Below the pieces are notes generated by a model that made no database searches, was not told where the DNA came from, and saw only the letters and a program-made list of their open reading frames with translations. A DNA stretch of 64,000 nt from Alphaproteobacteria bacterium AO1-B. GTDB lineage: Bacteria > Pseudomonadota > Alphaproteobacteria > Rhizobiales > Stappiaceae. A program made the translations under genes and the position numbers. The DNA lies in NCBI GenBank assembly GCA_001890945.1, contig MLAX01000002.1, positions 372,001 to 436,000 on the forward strand, read 5' to 3'. This document shows, in pieces, positions 56,545 to 64,000 of this stretch; within the stretch, counting starts at the first letter, position 1; each line of letters starts with the position of its first letter.

Positions 56545-57092
56545 GCAGCGGCCCCGATGATCTTTATTCGGCCAAAAGCGGGGTCGATATCGGCGATGAA
56601 TTCACTGCCGACTCTTACCGGGTCGCATCGGATTTCCGCTTTTATTAGAAACCGGACCTTCAGATTGTCTTTTTCGAACTCACGATCACGCTCCACAACC
56701 AAGGTGCGGGGATCCATGCGGGGCTCAAAACGAACGAGAGCCTTGCGGATGTCGATCGCAAGTTGTTCGATCCGGATAGTGTCTACGATGTGCACCGACA
56801 GATCGGGCAGTCCGTAATTCAAGATGGAGTTTTCGACTTCAGGAAAATCGGACAGGTCTTGAGTAGACGCCAGCTGAACTGTGTTTAGGAGCGCTTGCAG
56901 ATCTCGCCGCACTTCGGAGATCAGTGCATGTTCTGATATCCCGTATGCTCGCTTCAGCCGACGCCCAGTCTTCAGTTGCTGATCAGCGTTTTCCTCTTTT
57001 CTGCGTGCTTCCGCTGCCTTGAAGTCCGGATCATCGAGAGCTCGGAACGCCCACATAAGTGGCGAGTGCATTTTTGGATTTGGTTTTGCCAT
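56541..57092 (-). CDS. tssE: T6SS baseplate protein TssE (gp25-like)
   Basis: 183 residues with the gp25/lysozyme-like fold that joins sheath and baseplate. Seen: SEVRRDLQALLNTV, then LNYGLPDLSVH and IRKALVRFEPRMDPRTLVV, the conserved second half. N-terminal 40 residues are charged. It follows the hcp terminator and overlaps tssF by 4 bp. Confidence 0.92.
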   Translation of the reverse strand: MAKPNPKMHSPLMWAFRALDDPDFKAAEARRKEENADQQLKTGRRLKRAYGISEHALISEVRRDLQALLNTVQLASTQDLSDFPEVENSILNYGLPDLSVHIVDTIRIEQLAIDIRKALVRFEPRMDPRTLVVERDREFEKDNLKVRFLIKAEIRCDPVRVGSEFIADIDPAFGRIKIIGAAA

Positions 57093-57170
57093 TCACTCGC
57101 CCCACGCCGGTGATGCCGGCAACAAACTGGAAATTCCTGGACGTAAAGGTGATCTGCAACAGTGCAAAAA

Positions 57171-57204
57171 CTGACCAGCTGCCGGAGTGTGGCCGGCAGC
57201 TGGA
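57171..57204 (-). terminator. Terminator/attenuator after hcp
   Basis: 11-bp perfect stem CCAGCTGCCGG (57176-57186) with CCGGCAGCTGG (57194-57204); on the minus strand it runs into TCAGTTTTT. It lies within the tss operon and would make hcp transcripts exceed those for tssEFG-clpV. Confidence 0.8.
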
Positions 57205-57217
57205 TTGGAGTTCATAG

Positions 57218-57703
57218 TTATTTCTTTTCGTTGGCTGCAATGTCCCAGGCAAATTCCGGTGCAGCCCCCTTTGAACCATCAGCGTTCTGGACAGTGTAGA
57301 TGTATTTGTACTCACCAAAGTTCAGTGTGATGTTCTCGGTTATCCGATCCTCGGAGCCAGCTCCACCTGACTGAACGCTGGTTACGATGATGTCCTTCAT
57401 TTCAATCTTGATGTACTCGAGCGGGTTGTCGCCGGCCGCCTTGCGAACAAAGAGCGTGCCTTTGTTGATGTGCTTGCCGGTCGAAACATGCTGAAGCAGC
57501 ACAGGTGTCGCCTTGTCGACAAACTTCGTTATGGCAAGATCCTGAAAGCTAGCTTTCCCGGATCCAGATCCACCACCCATGTGAGTGGTCCCGGATTGGG
57601 ATGCGCCCCACGACCAGGCCAAGACGTCAATCTTGTCCTTATGGGTTTTGTCCTGTGCTTCACCGTTAATTCCATCAAGCTCTAGAAAAAAATCGACAGC
57701 CAT
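57218..57703 (-). CDS. hcp: T6SS inner-tube protein Hcp (TssD)
   Basis: Ring protein that stacks as the T6SS tube and is secreted in quantity. 161 residues: MAVDFFLELDGINGEAQDKTH start, GSGSGKASFQDLAITKFVDKATPVL and the late beta strands with YKYIYTVQNADGS. The frame opens earlier, but the ATG at 57703 gives the standard Hcp start with GAGGA upstream. Flanked by its own terminator downstream and a 206-bp leader upstream. Confidence 0.95.
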   Translation of the reverse strand: MAVDFFLELDGINGEAQDKTHKDKIDVLAWSWGASQSGTTHMGGGSGSGKASFQDLAITKFVDKATPVLLQHVSTGKHINKGTLFVRKAAGDNPLEYIKIEMKDIIVTSVQSGGAGSEDRITENITLNFGEYKYIYTVQNADGSKGAAPEFAWDIAANEKK

Positions 57704-57909
57704 TTTCTTAAGTCCTCTTGGGTGTTGACCGCCGGCGATTAAGCCCGGCGTTGCGTCCGTTTCACTTCCTGACAACTATTCCGGACCCGTGGGTCCGGCC
57801 CCAAGGCGCATGTGCGGCCTGTTATTCCCTCCACCCCGGATTTCCGGGCGCGCATCCATTTGCCGGATGCCTGTATGGCGCAAGCGCTGCTTCCGCCAAG
57901 CAGTTTACG
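57704..57909. other. hcp leader between tssC and hcp
   Basis: 206 bp without a gene, containing several GC-rich hairpins, the clearest CCGGACCC-GT-GGGTCCGG at 57781-57798. No T-tract follows on the minus strand. Could hold an internal promoter or RNA-processing elements for hcp; no CRP-like site seen here. Confidence 0.5.
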
Positions 57910-59427
57910 TCAACTTGCGTCCTGCGGTATGCGCGACGCCAGGCTCATGCCGATGTCCATGCCTTCAAGCTGATAGTGCGGCCGAAGGAAGAACTGGGCG
58001 CGGTAGTAGCCCGGGTTTTCCTCGTCATCGATGATCGTAACCTTAGCTTCGCGCAGGGGTTTGCGGGCCTTGGTTTCTTCGGTCGAATTGTCCGGATCGC
58101 CATCGACGTAGTCCATGATCCAGTCGTTCAGCCAGCGCTGTAACTGAGCAGCTTCTTTGGTGGACCCGATCTTGTTGCGCACCATGACTTTCAAGTAATG
58201 AGCAAAGCGGGTGGTTGCGAACATGTAGGGCAGGCGCGCAGACAGATTGTCTGACGCGGTTGCATCCTTACCATCCGGTCCCGAGAACTGGCGTGGTTTG
58301 AAGACCGATTGCGCACCAAGGAACGCTGCCTGATCAGTGTTCTTGCGATGGATCAGCGGGATCAGACCGAGGCGGGAAATCTCATGCTCCCTGCGGTCGG
58401 AGATCGCGACCTCTGCCGGGCACTTCTGGTCCACGCCGCCGTCATCCGTTTCGAAAACATGAGTGGGCAGTTCTTCAACCAGTCCGCCGCTTTCGACGCC
58501 GCGGATACGGACGGTCCAGCCATATTCCTTGTAGGCTCGGTTGATGTTGGCAGCCATGGCATAGGCGGAATTCATCCAGCCGTAATTGTCGTGACTGTCT
58601 TCATTGAACTCTTCCTCGAAGGCGAATTCTTCAACCGGGTCGGACTTGGCGCCGTAAGGCTGGCGTGCAAGAACACGCGGCAGGCTGAGCCCGAGATAGC
58701 GGGCATCTTCTGACTCCCGCAGTGTTCGCCATTGGGCGTGAATCTCTGTGTCAAACACCTTGGACAAATCACGTTTCGCGGGGAGTTCAGTCCAGCTTTC
58801 CATCTGCATCAGTTTCGGGTCGGCTGCTGCGAGGAACGGTGCATGCGCCGCCGAGGCGATCTTTGCCATCCCGCGCAAGATCGTAATGTCTTGGGGTTCG
58901 TAAGAAAAATCGTAGTCTCCGACAAGGCACCCGTAAGGTTGACCGCCAAGCTGACCGAACTCCGCTTCATAAATCTGTTTGAAGAGCGGGCTTTGGTCCC
59001 ACTTGGCTCCACGGTAACTCTTGAATACGCCCGCCAGCTCGCTTTTCGAAATGTTGAGAAAGTGGAGCTTGAGCGTTGCATCAGTTTCGGATTGATGCAC
59101 CAGATAGTCGAGGCCGCGCCAGGCGCTCTCAAGTTTCTGGTATTCGGGCGCATGAATTATCTCATTCACCTGATCTGTCAGAGCGCTGTCGAGCTTGGCG
59201 ATCATCTCGTCGATGGTGTCGTAGACATCATCTTTGATGAGTGTCTGGTCGGCCATGGCTTCTTTGAGAAACGTCGACATGGCGTTGTCGACCAGCTTGT
59301 TCGCTGTGTCTGCCTTATCATTGATGCGGAAGTTTTGCTTCAGGATCGAGGCAAATTCCTCGGGGCTTTTTTCTGCAACTGCTCCAGTTGTGGCAGCTTC
59401 CTGGGCGTTGGTATCCGGATTGCTCAT
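57910..59427 (-). CDS. tssC: T6SS sheath large subunit TssC
   Basis: 505 residues, forms the contractile sheath with TssB. Seen: ESAWRGLDYLVHQSETDATLKLHFLNISKSEL, GQPYGCLVGDYDFS, LPRVLARQPYG, and the C-terminal FLRPHYQLEGMDIGMSLASRIP. Starts directly after the tssB stop, with no spacer. Confidence 0.97.
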   Translation of the reverse strand: MSNPDTNAQEAATTGAVAEKSPEEFASILKQNFRINDKADTANKLVDNAMSTFLKEAMADQTLIKDDVYDTIDEMIAKLDSALTDQVNEIIHAPEYQKLESAWRGLDYLVHQSETDATLKLHFLNISKSELAGVFKSYRGAKWDQSPLFKQIYEAEFGQLGGQPYGCLVGDYDFSYEPQDITILRGMAKIASAAHAPFLAAADPKLMQMESWTELPAKRDLSKVFDTEIHAQWRTLRESEDARYLGLSLPRVLARQPYGAKSDPVEEFAFEEEFNEDSHDNYGWMNSAYAMAANINRAYKEYGWTVRIRGVESGGLVEELPTHVFETDDGGVDQKCPAEVAISDRREHEISRLGLIPLIHRKNTDQAAFLGAQSVFKPRQFSGPDGKDATASDNLSARLPYMFATTRFAHYLKVMVRNKIGSTKEAAQLQRWLNDWIMDYVDGDPDNSTEETKARKPLREAKVTIIDDEENPGYYRAQFFLRPHYQLEGMDIGMSLASRIPQDAS

Positions 59428-59982
59428 TTACGCCTCCTTGTCTTCGCTGCCGTCATCAGCGGTATCAGTTGCTTGTGATTTTTCCGCTTCGATCTGTTTG
59501 GCCAAAGCCGCCATCAATGCCGGATCTTTTGTCAGTTCTTCCAGTTGGCTAATCGCCTTTACGCGACCATCCATCATGGTCCGGAGAGCCGCTAGACTGC
59601 GGCGTGCTTCGAGCAGTTTATTCAGGGCCGGAACCTGTTCCGCGACGCGGCCAGGACTGAAATCGTCCATATTCTCAAACCGAAGCTGGACACTCATTTT
59701 GCTGCCTTCCTCGCCGGACAGGCGGTCCTTTACCGTAAAGGATGTTCCGGGCTGAATGGCCTTCATGCGGGAGTTGAAATTGTCCATATCGATGTCAGCA
59801 AGCTTACGGTCGCTGATGTCGGGTTTTTCAACGCCCGGACTGTCTCCTGACAGGTCAGCCATAATCCCCATGACAAACGGGAGTTCTACCTTTTGCTCCG
59901 CGTCAAACGGATCTTCGTAGAAAATATGGACCCGAGGAGGTCTATTGCGCTTGATAAAGCTTTGCCCGCTTTTCGATGCCAT
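59428..59982 (-). CDS. tssB: T6SS sheath small subunit TssB
   Basis: 184 residues. Family start SFIKRNRPPRVHIFYEDPFDAEQKVELPFVMGIMADLSG and FENMDDFSPGRVAEQVPALNKLLEARRSLAALR, the helix that docks to TssC. First gene of the tssB-tssC-hcp segment; preceded by a 281-bp AT-rich gap with a CRP-like site. Confidence 0.96.
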   Translation of the reverse strand: MASKSGQSFIKRNRPPRVHIFYEDPFDAEQKVELPFVMGIMADLSGDSPGVEKPDISDRKLADIDMDNFNSRMKAIQPGTSFTVKDRLSGEEGSKMSVQLRFENMDDFSPGRVAEQVPALNKLLEARRSLAALRTMMDGRVKAISQLEELTKDPALMAALAKQIEAEKSQATDTADDGSEDKEA

Positions 59983-60101
59983 TGTAGTTGCCTTTCGTTT
60001 CTCGTTCGGCGCCTTCGCCGGTCAAAGACAGTCAAATACAAGCGCAGTTAAACTACGTTTTTATACTTCTCAATTTCTCTCTGCGCTTAATCTTATGTTG
60101 T

Positions 60102-60146
60102 TTTATATATTCGGAATTCATTCTGTTCGAAGTGATTGTTGTCACA
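60102..60146 (-). promoter_or_regulatory. CRP-like site with -10 upstream of tssB
   Basis: AGTGA-TTGTTG-TCACA at 60131-60146 matches TGTGA-N6-TCACA at 9 of 10 bases. On the minus strand TATAAA (60107-60102) or TATATA (60109-60104) lies downstream as a -10, which puts the site centre near -43.5 or -41.5. The whole gap 59983-60263 is AT-rich and holds no gene. Confidence 0.5.
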
Positions 60147-60263
60147 GGTTGGTGTGTTTTTCGGAGTTTCTGGAAATATTGAGGCCCGGTTCTTCCATTA
60201 TGTCAAGATCATGATGATAAGCAGTTACGTCAGGTATGCAGACATATTTAGCTGGAGAAAGTA

Positions 60264-61556
60264 TTAGTCCTCCTCAGGCCTGAGGAAGAGACCAAGCAGA
60301 CCGGTAAATGATCCTGAGCTCATGTTCTGAGCTTCCTCCAGAAGCATTGGGATTGGGCTGGTTGGTTCGTTGGACGAGAAGTAAGTTTTTACAGAGCCAA
60401 TCGCCTTCATGGCTTCACTTCGATTTGAAACAATGGGCGGTTCATAACCGTCCGTCTCTCCCAGATCACCGGTGCCGCCGTCATTGAGATCTCGGAGCCG
60501 GTCGTTGGACAGCTGCAGTCCGCTGGTCCCAAGAATGAGGCTGACGTCGTCGAACCGGCGCGGCATCAGTATTTTGAGCGCATCCAGATATGTCCGGCCC
60601 ACAAGTCCGTGTGCTTCGCGTACAAGAAACAATGCCGGATGTGATGGTTCCCGAGAGGCGAAATAGGCTTCCACTTTCTGCAGGAGAAGTTTCGCTTGAG
60701 CTGCATTTGCCAGGTCCGTTGCAGGTCCGGTTTCAGGTTCTGTTTCCGGTCCGTTGTCGGAAGTCTGTTCTAGGTCGGTACCTTGCTCCTCAGGGTTCAA
60801 AGAGGTGTCAATCCGACCGAGACGCAAGTTGAGTTCGGTGGAGATCTCGCGAAACAAACCGCAGAGATTTTCGAAGTCCGGTGGCGCTGCTTGTTTGCCG
60901 GTCTCTTCCAGCTTGATTGCACATGTTGCCGAAATAGCCTCAAAGAGTGCGGGCAATTCTGCAAGGTCTTCGAGGACTTGGTCGATCAAACCCTGGTCGA
61001 GTTCGCCAGATGTGAGAGCTGCTTCGATAGCGCCAAGGGAAACTGTCTGCTCTTCGGCGCGCGGTGCCACGTTGCCGGCAGCGATTTGGAGTGATCTGAA
61101 ACTTATCGGGCCGCTGCGTCGTGTTTTTAGAAGAGGGGCTGCCTCCAGAGGAAGGAACACTGTCGGTCTGCTGTTTAGGCCCTCTAGCGCCCCTATGCGC
61201 TCCATATGATCAAAGTCGGCGTCTTCCGGTTGAACGTCGCTCCAATGATTTTCAAGAAGCTTGAGAGTAATTCGAATGGCGTTGGTGAATTGATGTAGAT
61301 TGCCGCTTAGAAGGCTAAATCGCGCGAGATACGCCAATAAGCGTACATCCCGGGATTGCTTCAAAAAACCGTCCATCTTGTCGAATAGGTCCGGGAAGTC
61401 GAATTCCGTCCGATCAAAATCGCTATAACGTTCCGGGAGTTTTTCCTCACAAAAATCCATGAGGGCTGCAAATGCTGGGTCTGTGTCGAACAGGTCGGGA
61501 CCGCACCCAACGCCCGGTGCGATCTCCGTTCCATATGTGTTCGGGTCAAGATCCAT
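60264..61556 (-). CDS. tssA: T6SS protein TssA (ImpA N-terminal domain)
   Basis: Cap/assembly factor for sheath and tube growth. 430 residues, with the ImpA_N region about 20-140 (CGPDLFDTDPAFAALMDF, then VRLLAYLARFSLL and NHWSDVQPE, the conserved core). The middle is acidic and low in complexity (about 260-290); the C-terminal part (about 290-400) has a repeat of HPALFLVREAHGLVG-like and SPIPMLLEEAQNM segments. GAGGGG precedes the ATG. Confidence 0.92.
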   Translation of the reverse strand: MDLDPNTYGTEIAPGVGCGPDLFDTDPAFAALMDFCEEKLPERYSDFDRTEFDFPDLFDKMDGFLKQSRDVRLLAYLARFSLLSGNLHQFTNAIRITLKLLENHWSDVQPEDADFDHMERIGALEGLNSRPTVFLPLEAAPLLKTRRSGPISFRSLQIAAGNVAPRAEEQTVSLGAIEAALTSGELDQGLIDQVLEDLAELPALFEAISATCAIKLEETGKQAAPPDFENLCGLFREISTELNLRLGRIDTSLNPEEQGTDLEQTSDNGPETEPETGPATDLANAAQAKLLLQKVEAYFASREPSHPALFLVREAHGLVGRTYLDALKILMPRRFDDVSLILGTSGLQLSNDRLRDLNDGGTGDLGETDGYEPPIVSNRSEAMKAIGSVKTYFSSNEPTSPIPMLLEEAQNMSSGSFTGLLGLFLRPEED

Positions 61557-61636
61557 TGCGCCCCTCGTTGGTCTTGGGTGTTTTTTATGTGGCCGTCATG
61601 TGGACTGCATTGCAGATGTCGGTCGCTGTCTTCAGG

Positions 61637-62326
61637 TCACTCCAGAACCAGTTTGCTTTCTACGCGCCTGTTTGCGGGGTCGTTGATGTCGGCGACTTTC
61701 GGTCGTGTCTTTCCGTACCCAACGGTCTTGAGTCTGTCTCGTGCGACACCGACAGAAACGAGAAATTCCGTGACCGCGCTGGCACGATCTTCTGACAGTC
61801 TTTGATTGTAGGATGCAGAGCCAATCCCGTCCGTATGTCCTTCGATGACGAACGCAGCGCTTTCAAGGTCTGGATCAGAGATGCCCTTAGCGAACTCCCG
61901 AAGGTTTGCCTTTGCAGTGGGACTCAGCCGTGCCGATGCGTACTCGAAGGAGACCAGCAGATTGAAACCTTCGCCTATGGCTTTTGTTTCCGGATCTGCA
62001 GTCAAGGCACCGGTCTGGGCGCCGTCGTTTTCCTGCGTGACGGCGATTTGACCGCCTGTTTCGGCCGCTTCCTTGGCGTTGCATTCATCCCGAGTGCCGA
62101 TGCAGAGGGCGCGGGTTTTACCAGCCGGCTTTAGGGAGCGGGTCTTGAGCTCCTTGAAGTGCTGCTTGACGTCGTTGGCGGAGTAGGTGGCGTCTTGCGC
62201 AATTGCTTCTGGCGCTGCTCCGAGCGCCATCACAAGTGCGGTCGCAAACAATACCTTGCTTCGTCGAGGAGTTCTGCCTGAGTAACTCCGGTGCGTTGCG
62301 GCTTCTCGGTCCTGAGACAATACCAT
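61637..62326 (-). CDS. OmpA-domain peptidoglycan-binding protein of the T6SS operon
   Basis: 229 residues. A long basic N-terminal region then a hydrophobic core and AIAQ cleavage site give a signal peptide; the C-terminal 110 residues are an OmpA_C domain (FEYASARLSPTAKANLREFA, IEGHTDGIGSASYNQRLSEDRA, GYGKTRPK, NRRVE). No transmembrane beta-barrel. It lies 80 bp upstream of tssA and presumably anchors the T6SS to the cell wall, the job done elsewhere by TagL or an extended TssL. Confidence 0.85.
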   Translation of the reverse strand: MVLSQDREAATHRSYSGRTPRRSKVLFATALVMALGAAPEAIAQDATYSANDVKQHFKELKTRSLKPAGKTRALCIGTRDECNAKEAAETGGQIAVTQENDGAQTGALTADPETKAIGEGFNLLVSFEYASARLSPTAKANLREFAKGISDPDLESAAFVIEGHTDGIGSASYNQRLSEDRASAVTEFLVSVGVARDRLKTVGYGKTRPKVADINDPANRRVESKLVLE

Positions 62327-62713
62327 TGTTCAAATCTCCCTGTTCGACTTGCGTTCAAGTCACCGTCCTGGGTGGCTGATTACAGTCTGTCGAATTCTGG
62401 AAAAAATATTGTGGCGTAAGTCACTAAAGTGCTGTTTGATGTCATTATGTCTTAAAAGGAGGTGAAGAAGCAAGAGGACATTCAATATGTTACGTAGGTG
62501 GCGAGATGGATAGTGTTTTATCATACTCAACATCATCGCCCGCTGAGTGTTCGGTAATTTTGGCAATAGCCTTAATTAGTTTAGGCGGCAAAAATATTTA
62601 TTTCAACGAACTGTGTTGTTGAACACAGCTGCGGTGCCGGAAAACGCCTAGAAAGGAAAAGGCATTCTATCACCAGGCGCTCAGATAGCGCCGAAAGTTG
62701 CTGGGAGAGAGAT
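62327..62713. other. Divergent intergenic region between the OmpA-domain gene and vgrG
   Basis: 387 bp, AT-rich, no credible gene. It contains a CRP-like site at 62410, and a perfect hairpin CTGTGTT-GTTG-AACACAG at 62611-62628 nearer vgrG. An 8-codon frame with a ribosome site (ATG at 62487) exists but is too short to support. Confidence 0.55.
62379..62425 (-). promoter_or_regulatory. CRP-like site upstream of the OmpA-domain gene and tssA
   Basis: TGTGG-CGTAAG-TCACT at 62410-62425 matches TGTGA-N6-TCACA at 8 of 10. On the minus strand TGTAAT (62384-62379) is a -10 candidate, placing the centre near -45.5. Weakest of the four sites by sequence and by spacing. Confidence 0.4.
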
Positions 62714-64000
62714 GTGGTTCTAGGTCAACTCAAGCAATCGCAGCGGATGGCGGAATTGACGTCGGTCTTCGGCAAGGATGAGATTTCACTTGTCAAAATC
62801 GAAGCTGACGAGGGCATCAGCCACGACTTTAAAATCTCTCTCGAAGTGGTCAGTCAGCGTGAAGATCTGGATTTTGACCAGGCTATTGCGACTCACATGA
62901 CGGTGAAGGTGACAACCAACAATGGAGATACGCGTTATTTCGATGGTGTGCTCACGGATGCGCGATGGCTTGGTCACCGAGATAGCTACTATGTCTACAG
63001 ATTGACGTTACGTCCGTGGTTCTGGCTGCTGACAAAGAACGCAAATTGCAGGATCTTCAAGGATAAATCTGTACCTGAAATTGTTTCGGAAGTATTGGGC
63101 GAACACGATTTCGCGGACCACCGGAAAACGCTCACTGAGAGTTATCAGCCGATCCACTATTGTGTCCAATACCGGGAATCCGACCACGACTTTTGCTGCC
63201 GCCTGATGGAGGAGGAGGGGATCTCCTACTTCTTTGAACACAAGAACGGCAAGCACACCATGATCCTGGCGGACGCAAAGTCATCCTACACGTCCATTGA
63301 AGGCGATCCGGTTATTCCATTCATTCCGCTCGGTGGAGATAGCCAGCGCGACGAAGAGCATCTTTATCATTGGGTACCAAAGCGCAAATTCCGGACCGGC
63401 AAATTCGCGGTCAACGACTATGATTTTGAAAAACCCAGCGCATCGCTTGAGGCAGACCGGGAAGCCGGGGCGTCTTATCGTGCGGGAAGTCTGGAACGCT
63501 ATGATTATCCTGGCCGGTATACCGAGAAAGACCGGGGAACAAATTTCAGCAAGATCCGGCTGGAGGCTGAGCAAGCTGCTGACAAACGCGTGAAAACGGC
63601 AGGGGAAGTACCGCGTCTCTTCGCAGGAGGGTTGTTCACACTCAAGGATCATCCGCACGGTCCTCAGAACCGGGAATACCTGATTGTCAGGGCGGCGCAC
63701 CAGATCATAACTGAGCAGTACCGGACAGGTGGTAGCGGCGGGCTGCAAGGAGAAGCTTACACCGGCACTTATGACGTACTCCCGGCGGAGATCCCGTTCC
63801 GGACGCCGGCGAGGACGCCCAAACCCCAGATCCCGGGGCCACAAACGGCCAAAGTGGTTGGGCAAGGCGAAATCGATGTCGACGAATACGGTCAGATCAT
63901 GGTCGAGTTTCACTGGGACCGCGACAAGACGCAATCTCGCAGGGTGCGGGTGGCCCAGATCTGGTCAGGACAAGGTTGGGGCGGTATCGTGATCCCCCGC
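62714..64000 (+). CDS. vgrG: T6SS spike protein VgrG, partial
   Basis: First 429 codons; the gene runs off the right edge. Start is a GTG with GGGAG upstream; an ATG 11 codons later is an alternative. Seen: the gp27-like region (FKISLEVVSQREDLDFDQAIATHMTVKV, LTLRPWFWLLTKNANCRIF, IVSEVL, YCVQYRESDHDFCCRLMEEEGISYFF), the hallmark of VgrG, then QGEIDVDEYGQIMVEFHWDRD, the start of the gp5 OB-fold. Whether it carries a C-terminal toxin cannot be seen. Divergent from the OmpA-tssA operon. Confidence 0.96.
   Translation, partial: MVLGQLKQSQRMAELTSVFGKDEISLVKIEADEGISHDFKISLEVVSQREDLDFDQAIATHMTVKVTTNNGDTRYFDGVLTDARWLGHRDSYYVYRLTLRPWFWLLTKNANCRIFKDKSVPEIVSEVLGEHDFADHRKTLTESYQPIHYCVQYRESDHDFCCRLMEEEGISYFFEHKNGKHTMILADAKSSYTSIEGDPVIPFIPLGGDSQRDEEHLYHWVPKRKFRTGKFAVNDYDFEKPSASLEADREAGASYRAGSLERYDYPGRYTEKDRGTNFSKIRLEAEQAADKRVKTAGEVPRLFAGGLFTLKDHPHGPQNREYLIVRAAHQIITEQYRTGGSGGLQGEAYTGTYDVLPAEIPFRTPARTPKPQIPGPQTAKVVGQGEIDVDEYGQIMVEFHWDRDKTQSRRVRVAQIWSGQGWGGIVIPR

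Noticed and set aside
60178..60206. Consensus -35 TTGACA on the minus strand upstream of tssB
   Set aside because: No good -10 at 16-18 bp; the TATAAA/TATATA near 60102-60109 paired with the CRP-like site fits better.
62456..62513. AGGAGGTGAAG followed by an 8-codon ATG frame, as a leader peptide
   Set aside because: The ribosome-site match and frame are too short; no attenuator structure is tied to it.

Overview
The window reads as chromosomal DNA of a marine-type alphaproteobacterium, most like the Stappiaceae/Roseibium-Labrenzia group. This is inferred from gene content and protein style (class I PHA synthase, four-subunit sarcosine oxidase, y4hA-like antiporter, alphaproteobacterial hom/glpX/recJ order) and moderately high GC. 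I see no tRNA, rRNA, CRISPR array or intact insertion sequence.

Layout. 1-2.9 kb: purine and guanidino metabolism (guanine deaminase cut by the left edge, an agmatinase-family enzyme) and a small membrane protein. 3.2-9.4 kb: two diguanylate-cyclase-type signalling proteins around a PHA synthase and a small lipoprotein. 9.6-15.1 kb: a same-strand housekeeping run, alaC-like aminotransferase, hom, glpX, recJ. 15-21.4 kb: LysE exporter, tiny membrane protein, nitrilase-family amidohydrolase, Nudix hydrolase, Pit phosphate transporter, EEP-family phosphatase/nuclease and an HD-GYP protein with two HD domains, the first degenerate. 21.5-29.5 kb: the sarcosine oxidase operon soxBDAG, divergent from adhC-GNAT-fghA, which together oxidise sarcosine and dispose of the formaldehyde. 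29.5-31 kb: a 980-bp low-GC islet carrying a frameshifted sulfotransferase gene, flanked by two copies of the 3' end of a DUF423 gene. 31-35 kb: M3 peptidase, a Tat-type agmatine deiminase-like protein and a flavin/PPOX-fold protein. 35.4-40.6 kb: a complete branched-chain amino acid type ABC transporter with a terminator after the binding-protein gene and another after livF. 40.7-43.8 kb: cation antiporter, ornithine cyclodeaminase family, GNAT. 44-48.7 kb: a secreted protein translationally coupled to a CHASE2 adenylate cyclase, then an M23 peptidase.

48.8-64 kb is a type VI secretion (T6SS) region: a PAAR tip protein with an unrecognised 333-residue protein behind it on the + strand; on the - strand an OmpA-domain protein, tssA, tssB, tssC, hcp, tssE, tssF, tssG and clpV; and the start of a vgrG on the + strand running off the right edge. 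tssJ, K, L and M are not in the window and probably lie to the right.

The observations I rate highest are: (1) four CRP-like palindromes (TGTGA-N6-TCACA type) in the T6SS-region intergenic gaps, three placed near -41.5 of a plausible -10, a few kb from an adenylate cyclase; (2) the sulfotransferase whose frame is broken exactly at an (AT)5 tract, so that loss of one unit would restore it, within an islet bounded by a 54-bp imperfect direct repeat; (3) the unrecognised PAAR-linked protein as a candidate T6SS cargo.
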